This document shows, piece by piece, positions 55,186 through 62,677 of a stretch of DNA of 64,000 nucleotides. The stretch is from CAJCJE01 sp963818685 (GTDB lineage Bacteria > Actinomycetota > Actinomycetes > Mycobacteriales > Pseudonocardiaceae): positions 124,001 through 188,000 of the forward strand of contig CAWFTJ010000004.1 in NCBI GenBank assembly GCA_963818685.1. Direction: 5' to 3'. Each line of letters opens with the position of its first letter. Position 1 is the first letter of the stretch. Both the position numbers and the translations under genes were made by a program. The notes under the pieces are model-generated. The model was given only the letters and a program-made list of their open reading frames with translations, did not search any database and was not told the DNA's origin.

Positions 55186-56169
55186 TTACTCGGCCTCGGC
55201 CCAGGACCGGACCATCACATTGGCGATCGAGGGCAGGCCGGGCAGCCGGAACCCGTCGTCCTCGCCGGCCAGAATGGCACGCACCCGCGTGCGGGAAATC
55301 CAGTGTGCCTCGGCGATCTCGCCGTCGGCGGGCCGCAGCGGCGCTTCGTGATCGGCGACGGCGGCGAAGCCGATCATCAGCGACCTCGGGAACGGCCACG
55401 GCTGGTTGCCGAGGTAGCGGACGTCGCGCACGGCAACGCCGACCTCCTCGGCGATCTCGCGTTTCACACAGTCCTCAAGGGACTCACCGGCCTCGACGAA
55501 ACCGGCGAGCACCGAGAGCCGACCGGGCGGCCAAGGGGTTCCCCTTGCCAGCAACACATTCTCGCCGTTGACACCGCGATCGTCGTGCACGAGGCAGATC
55601 ACGGCGGGGTCGGTGCGCGGGTATTCCTCCCGACCGCAACCGGGACACAGGCTCGCCCAGCCCGCCTTGATCGGGTTGACCGCTGTGCCGCACCTCGCGC
55701 AGAACTTGCCGACCCGCTGCCAGTTCAGGACCGCGGCGGCCGTGGTGAACAAACCCGCGTCGCGGGCGCTGAGCACCGGAGCGGCCAGGCGCAGGTCGAG
55801 CTTTTGCTCGCCGTCAACCAGTTCCGGTGGCTCCCAGCGGAACACGCGCTCGGCCGTGTCGTCCGGGGAGGACACGCGTAAACCCCAGTAGCCGACGCCG
55901 TCCTGCTCGCCGAGCAGCACCGCCTCCGAGGGCGGTGCGTCGCCGAAGTCCGTCGCCGGCGCGAACACCAGCTCGGTTCCCCTGGCGCGCACCGTGACCC
56001 GGCCGGCGTCGTCGAGCACCAGCACCCGCCCCGACGGCCACAGCCGCGCCTGTTTCGCCGTGTCGTTCACCAACAGCTCCTGCCGGTCCACAGTGGACCG
56101 CGAGAGCAGCGGCAGGTCGATCAGCGTGAACGGCGCGGTGGTCGCCGGGGAGGATGCCTGCGCTGTCAC
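55186..56169 (-). CDS. nudC: NADH pyrophosphatase / NAD-RNA decapping hydrolase NudC
   Basis: 327 residues: an N-terminal domain, a zinc ribbon (FCARCGTAVNPIKAGWASLCPGCGREEYPRTDPAVI), and the Nudix box GFVEAGESLEDCVKREIAEEVGV, followed by the NudC signature SLMIGF. It hydrolyses NADH and, in homologues, removes NAD caps from RNA. GTG 56169 overlaps the stop of the M16 peptidase gene by four bases (GTGA), so it is the third gene of the unit beginning at 58816. Confidence 0.95.
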   Translation of the reverse strand: MTAQASSPATTAPFTLIDLPLLSRSTVDRQELLVNDTAKQARLWPSGRVLVLDDAGRVTVRARGTELVFAPATDFGDAPPSEAVLLGEQDGVGYWGLRVSSPDDTAERVFRWEPPELVDGEQKLDLRLAAPVLSARDAGLFTTAAAVLNWQRVGKFCARCGTAVNPIKAGWASLCPGCGREEYPRTDPAVICLVHDDRGVNGENVLLARGTPWPPGRLSVLAGFVEAGESLEDCVKREIAEEVGVAVRDVRYLGNQPWPFPRSLMIGFAAVADHEAPLRPADGEIAEAHWISRTRVRAILAGEDDGFRLPGLPSIANVMVRSWAEAE

Positions 56170-57536
56170 GGGATTTCGACTCCACCCATCGCGGCGAGCT
56201 GCTTGCTGAGCTTGTCCGCGTCGCCGACGATGACGCCGGTGAACGCGGTCGGCGTGAAGAACTCCATCGCGGCCTCGGCCACCTGCTCGACGGTGACCTC
56301 GGCGAGCCGGGCCGGGTGCCCGCGGAACCAGTCCGCGTCAAGGCCGACGCCGACCAGCGCGGCCATCTGCGATGCGAACCCGGCCTGCGACGCGGTCGAG
56401 GTGAGCAGCGTGCCGATGGCGTACTGGCGGACCGACTCGACCTCGTTCTCGGTCGGCGGGTTGGCGACCATCTTGGCCAGCTCGTAGCGCAGTTCGAGCA
56501 GGGCGCCCGCGGTCACCTCGCTGGCCGTATCGGTGTCGACAAGCAGGGTCGCGCCGCTGCCGGTGAACTCCACAGAGGACCGGGCGTGGTACGTGTAGCC
56601 CTTGTCCTCGCGGATGTTCTCGACCAGGCGCGATGAGAAGTAGCCGCCGAAGGCCAGGTTGGCCAGTTGCAGCGCCGGGTAGCGCGGGTCGGTGCGCGGC
56701 ACGGCCTGCGCGGAGAGCCGGAACTGCGACTGCACGGCGCCCGCCCTGTGCACCAGCAGCAGGTCGTTGCCGGCGACCATGGGCAGCGGCGCCATCTCGA
56801 CCGCGCGGGTCTCGCTGCGCCAGCCGCCGAGTCCGCGCCGCACCTCGTCGACGGCCGCGTCCGGGTCGATGTCGCCGACCACGACCAGCGCGGAACCGCG
56901 CGGCACCACGAAGTCCTTGTGCAGCGCGCGCACGGCCTCGACCTCGACAGCGGCCACGTCCTGCGCGTCGGGCATCTCGTTGACGAACGGGTGGTCGCCG
57001 TAGCGCCTGCGCTGCAACGCCTTCCTGGCGATGGTGCCCGGCTGCGCCATGGCAACGGTGATCCGCTCCACCAGCCGGTCGCGCTCCCTGGCCACCTCGT
57101 CCGCGTCGTAGGCGGGCGCGGTCATCAGGTCGGCGAGGATGTCCAGCAGCTTGGGCAGGCCGCTGGACAGGGCGCTGCCGGAGATGACAAGGCGTTCCGG
57201 GTCGACCGACGCGTGCAGGTCGGCTCCGAGCAGGGCGAGGTCGGTGTCCAACTGGACCCGGTTGCGGCCCTCGGTGCCGGTGAGCAGCGCGGTGGACAGC
57301 AGCTCGGCGATCGCGGGCCGGGCGGGTTCGTTGCCGCCGAAGGGAATCCGCAACCGGACTTCCGCCATCGGCACCGACGGCCTGCGCACCGCGAGCACGC
57401 GCAGCCCGTTGTCCAGCACGGTGTCGGTGATCGCCGGGTACTCGGCGACGGTCTGCTCGGTCAGGTCGGGCAGCGGGCGCGGGCCCTGCGCGGTCCGGCC
57501 GATCTCGGCTGCGCTGCGGTGGACTGTGGTGGTCAC
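56166..57536 (-). CDS. M16-family protein, non-catalytic partner
   Basis: 456 residues with the pitrilysin fold: DNGLRVLAVRRPSVPMAEVRLRIPFGG at the N-terminus and FGGYFSSRLVENIREDKGYTYHARSS, the R-Y motif that completes the partner's active site. The zinc-binding HxxEH is absent (the position reads PAIAELLSTAL), so it should be the beta-like subunit of a heterodimeric peptidase. It overlaps the active-subunit gene by four bases. Confidence 0.92.
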   Translation of the reverse strand: MTTTVHRSAAEIGRTAQGPRPLPDLTEQTVAEYPAITDTVLDNGLRVLAVRRPSVPMAEVRLRIPFGGNEPARPAIAELLSTALLTGTEGRNRVQLDTDLALLGADLHASVDPERLVISGSALSSGLPKLLDILADLMTAPAYDADEVARERDRLVERITVAMAQPGTIARKALQRRRYGDHPFVNEMPDAQDVAAVEVEAVRALHKDFVVPRGSALVVVGDIDPDAAVDEVRRGLGGWRSETRAVEMAPLPMVAGNDLLLVHRAGAVQSQFRLSAQAVPRTDPRYPALQLANLAFGGYFSSRLVENIREDKGYTYHARSSVEFTGSGATLLVDTDTASEVTAGALLELRYELAKMVANPPTENEVESVRQYAIGTLLTSTASQAGFASQMAALVGVGLDADWFRGHPARLAEVTVEQVAEAAMEFFTPTAFTGVIVGDADKLSKQLAAMGGVEIP

Positions 57537-58816
57537 TCGGCACCTCCGGCCGGCTTGATCAGCAGTACGGCACGGGAGTCGGGGCGCAGCGCCTTCGCGG
57601 CCGTTGCCACGTCCTCCGCTGTTACGGCGGCGATCCGGCCCGGCAGTTCGCCGATGAGTTCGGCCCGCCCGTGCAGGAGTTCGGCGGCGCCGAACGCCAG
57701 CGTGCGAGAGACGATCCGGTCGTGGTCGGCGTACAGCTCAGCGGTCCAGCGCGCGGTGACCCTGGCCAGTTCGGTCGGGTCGGGGCCGGTGCCGGCGAGC
57801 TTGTCCAGTTCCTGGTCGAGCGTTGAGAGCACGGCGTCCGGACTGACCTCGCCGGGGTGGAACGCGGTGACCGTGAACGTGTCCGGGTCGCGCGCCTCGA
57901 ACGGCGAGAACAGGCCGCAGCTGGTGCCCACATCGGTGACCAGCGCGTCGTTCTGCACCATCCGCTGCTGCAACCGGGACGCGTCGCCGTCGGACAGGAC
58001 GCCGGAGAGCACCACGTTGGCCAGGTAGGCGTCGAGTTCGGTCTGCGGGTTGGGCAGCCGGTAGCCGACCGCCAGCGCGGGCACCGGGGCGAGCCGGTCG
58101 TCGATCTCGTGCCGCAGCTCGCCGGCGGGCGGCGGCTCGGCGAAGGACGGACGAGGCGGCAGCGGCCGGCTCGGCACGTCGCCGAAGTGCTTGGCCACCA
58201 GGTCCTTGGCCACGTTGATCTCGAAGTCGCCGGTCACCGTGAGGATCGCGTTGGACGGCGAGTAGTAGCTGTCGAAGAACGAGGCGCAGTCGTCAAGGGT
58301 CGCCGACTCCAGCTCGGTGAAGTCGCCGTAGCCGTTGTGCGCGTTCGGGAAGGTCTGGTAGAGGATGGCAGGCAGCGGGATCCACGGGAACCCGCCGTAG
58401 GGCCGGTTCAGCACGTTGAGCCGGATCTCCTCCTTGACCACGTCGACCTGGTTGCGCAGGTTCTCCTCGGTGATCCGGGGCGCGCGCATCCGGTCGGCCT
58501 CAAGGAACAGCGCGCGTTCCAGGCCCGCCGAGGGCAGCACCTCGTAGTAGTCGGTGAAGTCCGGGGTGGTCGAACCGTTGAACGTGCCGCCAGATGACTG
58601 CACATGTCGGAAGTGCGCGAGCTTCTCAAGGCTCTCGCTGCCCTGGAACATCAGGTGCTCGAACAGGTGCGCGAAGCCGGTGCGCCCTTCCGGTTCGGAC
58701 CGGAAGCCCACGTCGTAGTGCACACTCACGCCGACGACCGGAATGTTCCGGTCCTGGGCGAACACCACACGCAAGCCGTTGTCAAGGGTGAACCTGTGCA
58801 GGTCGGGTGGGGCCAT
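57533..58816 (-). CDS. M16-family zinc metallopeptidase, active subunit
   Basis: 427 residues. The inverted zinc motif is HLFEH in RTGFAHLFEHLMFQGSESL (about residues 47-53), with the second Glu ligand expected near residue 125. The C-terminal half lacks the R-Y motif strength of the partner, so the two genes together make one complete peptidase that degrades peptides or signal sequences. ATG 58816 follows TAGGCT by seven bases; the unit is M16 active, M16 inactive, nudC. Confidence 0.93.
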   Translation of the reverse strand: MAPPDLHRFTLDNGLRVVFAQDRNIPVVGVSVHYDVGFRSEPEGRTGFAHLFEHLMFQGSESLEKLAHFRHVQSSGGTFNGSTTPDFTDYYEVLPSAGLERALFLEADRMRAPRITEENLRNQVDVVKEEIRLNVLNRPYGGFPWIPLPAILYQTFPNAHNGYGDFTELESATLDDCASFFDSYYSPSNAILTVTGDFEINVAKDLVAKHFGDVPSRPLPPRPSFAEPPPAGELRHEIDDRLAPVPALAVGYRLPNPQTELDAYLANVVLSGVLSDGDASRLQQRMVQNDALVTDVGTSCGLFSPFEARDPDTFTVTAFHPGEVSPDAVLSTLDQELDKLAGTGPDPTELARVTARWTAELYADHDRIVSRTLAFGAAELLHGRAELIGELPGRIAAVTAEDVATAAKALRPDSRAVLLIKPAGGAE

Positions 58817-58875
58817 ACCCGGCAGCCTACGTGGTTCGGTAGATCACGTGCGGGGGTGTCCGGCCGCGACGCGAG

Positions 58876-59487
58876 TCACGATGTGTCCGCGTTTTCCTGC
58901 GCGGCCTCGGTGTCCAGCGGCTCGCGCACCGCCGAGTCCTCGAACCAGTTCGTGCTGGTCGCCTCGGTGTTCGCGACGAGCGAACTCGGCGCCTGTTCGA
59001 CAAGGGGTTCGAACCTCAGCGGCGGGCGCACCGCGTCCGTACTCGGCTCGGGCCGCTGCCGGTGCAACAGGTAGGCGAACCCGCCGCCCGCCGCCGCCGA
59101 CACGACCAGCAGCAGGAACGCGACCCGGTGCGAGAGGCCGGTCGCCGTGCCCGGTGCGGCCGAGGTCGAGCTGACCATCGTGTTCGCGGTTGCGCCCGAA
59201 GGCACCAGCACGGTGATCTTGGTGCCGACCGAGTTGCCGCAGCCGTTGAACAGCAGGTTCATCGGCCTGCCGCCGACCGGCGCGGTGAGCGCGTCGTTGG
59301 GCGTGCTGGAGGCGCAGGACGCGGTCCTGGTGACCGTGGCCTTGACGGAGGTGCCGCCCTCCGCCGACGGCCGCATTCCGGTGAAGCCGGCGAGCAGCCA
59401 CAGCGCGAACACGGCGACGGCGATCACCACGAGGCCGACAGCCGCATATGGCAGAGCCTGCCGGACTGCTGGTTTCGCGACCGTCAC
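58876..59487 (-). CDS. Membrane protein of unknown function with extracellular domain
   Basis: About 203 residues: N-terminal helix (LPYAAVGLVVIAVAVFALWLLAGF), an outside region with three Cys residues (VTRTASCASSTPNDALTAPVGG, NLLFNGCGNSVGTKITVLVPSG), a second helix (VAFLLLVVSAAAGGGFAYLLHRQ), and a charged cytoplasmic tail. I do not recognise the family. GTG 59487 is preferred; an in-frame GTG at 59547 would add 20 residues. It diverges from the two-component system at 59676 and could be one of its targets, by position only. Confidence 0.7.
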   Translation of the reverse strand: MTVAKPAVRQALPYAAVGLVVIAVAVFALWLLAGFTGMRPSAEGGTSVKATVTRTASCASSTPNDALTAPVGGRPMNLLFNGCGNSVGTKITVLVPSGATANTMVSSTSAAPGTATGLSHRVAFLLLVVSAAAGGGFAYLLHRQRPEPSTDAVRPPLRFEPLVEQAPSSLVANTEATSTNWFEDSAVREPLDTEAAQENADTS

Positions 59488-59675
59488 GGGTCTGAGGATT
59501 GCAGACAAACCCGTTCGACACGCGTTCGCGGTGGCTCGGATTGGCACGAATCACCCCGCTGCGGGAGCCCGAACGCACCCGAACAGCCCAACGGCGAGAC
59601 CCACCTCACACCTGCGCTCACCCTCCGTCAACCTGAACGGACGCTGAAGGCCGGTGGCGCGGACCGGGCATCCCG

Positions 59676-60431
59676 GTGAAAGGGCACGACAATGCACTGG
59701 TGGCGTCTTACCCTCTACCCGGCCGATTCCAGGGCACCGCGACCCGAAGGCCTGCGCCGTCCGGTGCGCGCATCCTGGTCATCGAGGATGCCGAGGCGAT
59801 CCGCGCTGCCATCGTCTCCGCGCTCGGTGAACGCGGGCACGACGTGCTGGCCAGACCGGACGGCCGCGAGTTGGAGTCCGACCTCACCCGGTTCCGGCCT
59901 GATCTGGTGGTGCTTGATCTGATGCTGCCCGGCCGGGACGGGTTCACCCTGCTCGACGTGGTCCGACGCACCTCGACGGCGGGTGTCGTGGTGGTGACCG
60001 CGCGGGACGGCGTTTCCGACCGGCTGCGCGGGCTGTCCAACGGCGCGGACGACTACGTGATCAAGCCGTTCGTGCTGGCCGAGCTGGTGGCCAGGGTGTC
60101 GGCCGTGCTGCGCAGGCTCGGCCGCACCCCGTCGACGGTGCAGATCGGACCGCTGCTGGTGGACGCGGACGCCGGCATCGTCATGTACGACGGCACCGCG
60201 ATCGACCTGACCGCGACCGAACTGCGCCTGTTGGACTACCTTGCCGCGCAGCGTGGTCGGGTGGTGTCCAAGATGCAGATCCTCACCGCGGTGTGGGGTT
60301 ACGAGGACTACGACCCGAACCTGGTGGAAGTGCACGTCAGCGCGTTGCGCAGGAAGCTGGAGGCGCACGGGCCCCGGCTGTTGCACACCGTGCGCGGCCT
60401 TGGTTACGTGCTGCGCTCCGGCGAGGGATGA
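59676..60431 (+). CDS. OmpR/PhoB-type response regulator
   Basis: 251 residues. A roughly 30-residue extension precedes the receiver domain, which has the acidic pair in ILVIEDAEAI, the phosphorylated Asp in VVLDLMLPGRDG, and Thr/Lys in VVVTARDG and YVIKPF. The winged-helix DNA-binding domain follows (IDLTATELRLLDYLAAQRGRVVSKMQILTAVWGYEDYDPNLVEVHVSALRRKLEAHG ... TVRGLGYVLR). GTG 59676 is used. The histidine kinase starts one base after the stop. Confidence 0.95.
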   Translation: MKGHDNALVASYPLPGRFQGTATRRPAPSGARILVIEDAEAIRAAIVSALGERGHDVLARPDGRELESDLTRFRPDLVVLDLMLPGRDGFTLLDVVRRTSTAGVVVVTARDGVSDRLRGLSNGADDYVIKPFVLAELVARVSAVLRRLGRTPSTVQIGPLLVDADAGIVMYDGTAIDLTATELRLLDYLAAQRGRVVSKMQILTAVWGYEDYDPNLVEVHVSALRRKLEAHGPRLLHTVRGLGYVLRSGEG

Positions 60432-60432
60432 G

Positions 60433-61920
60433 GTGTCGGTGACCACTGGCGATGCGACCATCCGGCTCGGCGCGCGCAGAGCCGGGTTGCGCACCGGGTC
60501 ACTGCGGGCCCGGGTGACCGTGCTCGTGCTCGGCGTGCTGTTCGTGGTGCTGCTGGCCATGGTCATCCTGGTCCAGGCGCTGTTCAACGTGTTCTCCGCG
60601 AAGGACGTCAACGCGGTGCTGAACGCGCGGCTGGTGGCTGCCGAGCAGCTCGCGACGAAGATCAGGAACGGGCAGGCGCTCGCCCACAAGCTGGACGCGG
60701 GTGGCGTGCGGGTGTCGCTGGTGCTGCCGGACGGCAGGACGTACGGCACGCTCGGCTCGACCCCGCCGCCCGGCGTCTACGAGAAGAAGGTCACGCTGAA
60801 ATCCGGCGCCAAACTGACCCTCGCGGTGGACGAGGCGGCCGTCACGTCATCGGAGGCCCGGCTGCGCACGCTGCTGGTGCTGACCGGGCTCGGCGCGCTG
60901 GTGGTCACCGGCATCGCGCTGTTGTTCACCGTTCGCCTCGCACTGTCGCCTTTGGACGCGATGACCAGCCTGGCGCGCTCGATCGCACGTGGCGGCCGGG
61001 GCAGGCGACTGTGGCCGACGAGGCAGGACACCGAGTTGGGCCGCACCGCCGCCGCATTCGACGACATGCTCGACGCACTGGAGGGCGCCGAGGCCACCGC
61101 GAACCGGGCGGAACAGGCGGCGACCGAGGCAGCGGAACGGACAAGGCGATTCGTGGCGGACGCGGCGCACGAACTGCGCACCCCGATCGCCGGCGTGCAG
61201 GCGGTGGCCGAGGCCGTGCTGCAACAGCCGCCGGACGCGGACCCCGAGGAGGTGCAGCGGCTGCAACTGCTGCTGGTGCGCGAGTCGCGCCGGGCCAGCC
61301 AACTCGTTGACGACCTGCTCGACCTGGCGCGCATCGACTCCGGTGTGGAGCTGCACAAGGAAAACCTCGACCTGCGCGCGCTGGCCGAGACCCAGATCGA
61401 CCGGATCAGGCTGCTCGCCCCCGAGCTGACGCTGGCGGTGGAGGGACCGGCCCTGCCGGTGTACGCGGACCCGGCGCGGGTCACCCAGATCCTCGCCAAC
61501 CTGTTGGACAACGCGAAACAGGCGACTCCGCCGGATGGCCGAATTACCGTACGGCTGGGCCGCAACGACAACTTCGCGGAGTTGGTGGTGATCGACAGTG
61601 GGCACGGCGTGCCGCCCGCCGACCGGGAGCGGATCTTCGACCGACTGGTCAGGTTGGACCGCGCGCGCGACCGACACTCCGGCGGTTCCGGCCTCGGCCT
61701 GGCGATCGCGCGCGGATTCGCCCGCGCACACGGCGGCGAACTGACCTGTGAACCACCGTTTGTCGGTACGCGGGGCGCGGTGTTCCGGTTGTTGCTGCCG
61801 CTCGGTGACATCTCGGTCGCGCCGACCGAACGGTTCAACCCCGGTACCCGGATCGGCTTCCGGCCGGTTGCGCCGGACGCCGACGCGACCCGGCCGGCCT
61901 GGCCAGGCGTTAATCAGTGA
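60433..61920 (+). CDS. Sensor histidine kinase
   Basis: 495 residues. Two membrane helices (VLVLGVLFVVLLAMVILVQALF and LLVLTGLGALVVTGIALLFTV) flank an extracellular sensor of about 105 residues. Then come a HAMP domain, the H-box FVADAAHELRTPIAGVQAV with the phosphorylated His, the N-box NLLDNAKQATPP, G1 VIDSGHGVP and G2 GSGLGLAIARGF. The start is GTG 60433, the second base pair after the response-regulator stop. The signal is unknown. Confidence 0.95.
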   Translation: MSVTTGDATIRLGARRAGLRTGSLRARVTVLVLGVLFVVLLAMVILVQALFNVFSAKDVNAVLNARLVAAEQLATKIRNGQALAHKLDAGGVRVSLVLPDGRTYGTLGSTPPPGVYEKKVTLKSGAKLTLAVDEAAVTSSEARLRTLLVLTGLGALVVTGIALLFTVRLALSPLDAMTSLARSIARGGRGRRLWPTRQDTELGRTAAAFDDMLDALEGAEATANRAEQAATEAAERTRRFVADAAHELRTPIAGVQAVAEAVLQQPPDADPEEVQRLQLLLVRESRRASQLVDDLLDLARIDSGVELHKENLDLRALAETQIDRIRLLAPELTLAVEGPALPVYADPARVTQILANLLDNAKQATPPDGRITVRLGRNDNFAELVVIDSGHGVPPADRERIFDRLVRLDRARDRHSGGSGLGLAIARGFARAHGGELTCEPPFVGTRGAVFRLLLPLGDISVAPTERFNPGTRIGFRPVAPDADATRPAWPGVNQ

Positions 61921-62104
61921 TGGTGTCCGCGGCTTGGCGATCCATGGCAAGGTGCAGGCATGGCACGGACCCCGCGGAGATTCGTCAGAGTCATCGTTAG
62001 CTACGTTCTGTATGAAGTTCGCGATTAATCCGCGACTGTTTTGGAATACTCTCGACCTGTACAAGCCCCCGTCCACCCCCTGATCACACCTGTAGGATGC
62101 GCAC

Positions 62105-62635
62105 GTGCCGTTATCACCCCAACACGCCGCGTCCGCACTCGGCTGGGTCGGCCCGGTCGTACCGGACGTCGGCATCCTCGGGCACCGGGTGTCCGCGGTC
62201 GTCCGACTGCACCCCGAGGTGGACCGCTGGCGCCGGTCCAACGGCTGGCCGCCGCAGCCCGATCCGTCCTGGTTCCGGACCTGGTTCGATCCCGGCCCCA
62301 TCGACAGGACACCGCTGCCCGCGGTGAGCCTGGTCGGTGTGCTGGTCACCGAGTCCGAAGCGGACCGCGCACTGAACTCCTGCGGCACCCTGATCACGCT
62401 GGCCAAGGTCGCGGTGATCCTGCCCGGTCCGGCAGCGGATGATCCCTGGCCGCTCAACGAGTTCGACTACTACGGCGTCGGCGTTGTGTCCGGTGACGAC
62501 GACAATCCCGAGGTGGTCGTGCCGCCGGAGGACCGCGCCGTCGAGTTCGGGCCGTCGCTGTATGGCCGCTGGCTACAGGAAGTCCTCTACGACCGGGTCG
62601 TGCGCGGCCTGCACGTATCAGCTTCCCTGAGTTAG
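62105..62635 (+). CDS. Unknown actinobacterial protein
   Basis: 176 residues, soluble, Trp- and Pro-rich in the first half (VVRLHPEVDRWRRSNGWPPQPDPSWFRTWFDPGP), then an acidic C-terminal half (EFDYYGVGVVSGDDDNPEVVVPPEDRAVEFGPSLYGRWLQEVLYDRVVRGLH). No known domain was recognised. Codon usage and the TAGGAT box six bases before GTG 62105 (62093-62098) support a real, leaderless gene. It converges on the helicase-nuclease gene. Confidence 0.65.
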   Translation: MPLSPQHAASALGWVGPVVPDVGILGHRVSAVVRLHPEVDRWRRSNGWPPQPDPSWFRTWFDPGPIDRTPLPAVSLVGVLVTESEADRALNSCGTLITLAKVAVILPGPAADDPWPLNEFDYYGVGVVSGDDDNPEVVVPPEDRAVEFGPSLYGRWLQEVLYDRVVRGLHVSASLS

Positions 62636-62677
62636 TCGGGTTCGACCGGCACCGTCAGTCGGGTTCGACCGGCACCG
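62634..62677. repeat. 21-bp direct repeat at the junction of two converging genes
   Basis: The 21-base segment at 62634-62654 recurs exactly at 62657-62677, with two bases between. The second copy is the last six codons (VPVEPD) of the helicase-nuclease; the first copy lies beyond its stop (62655) and touches the stop of the plus-strand gene (62635). The 3' end of the helicase gene has been tandemly duplicated. Confidence 0.9.
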
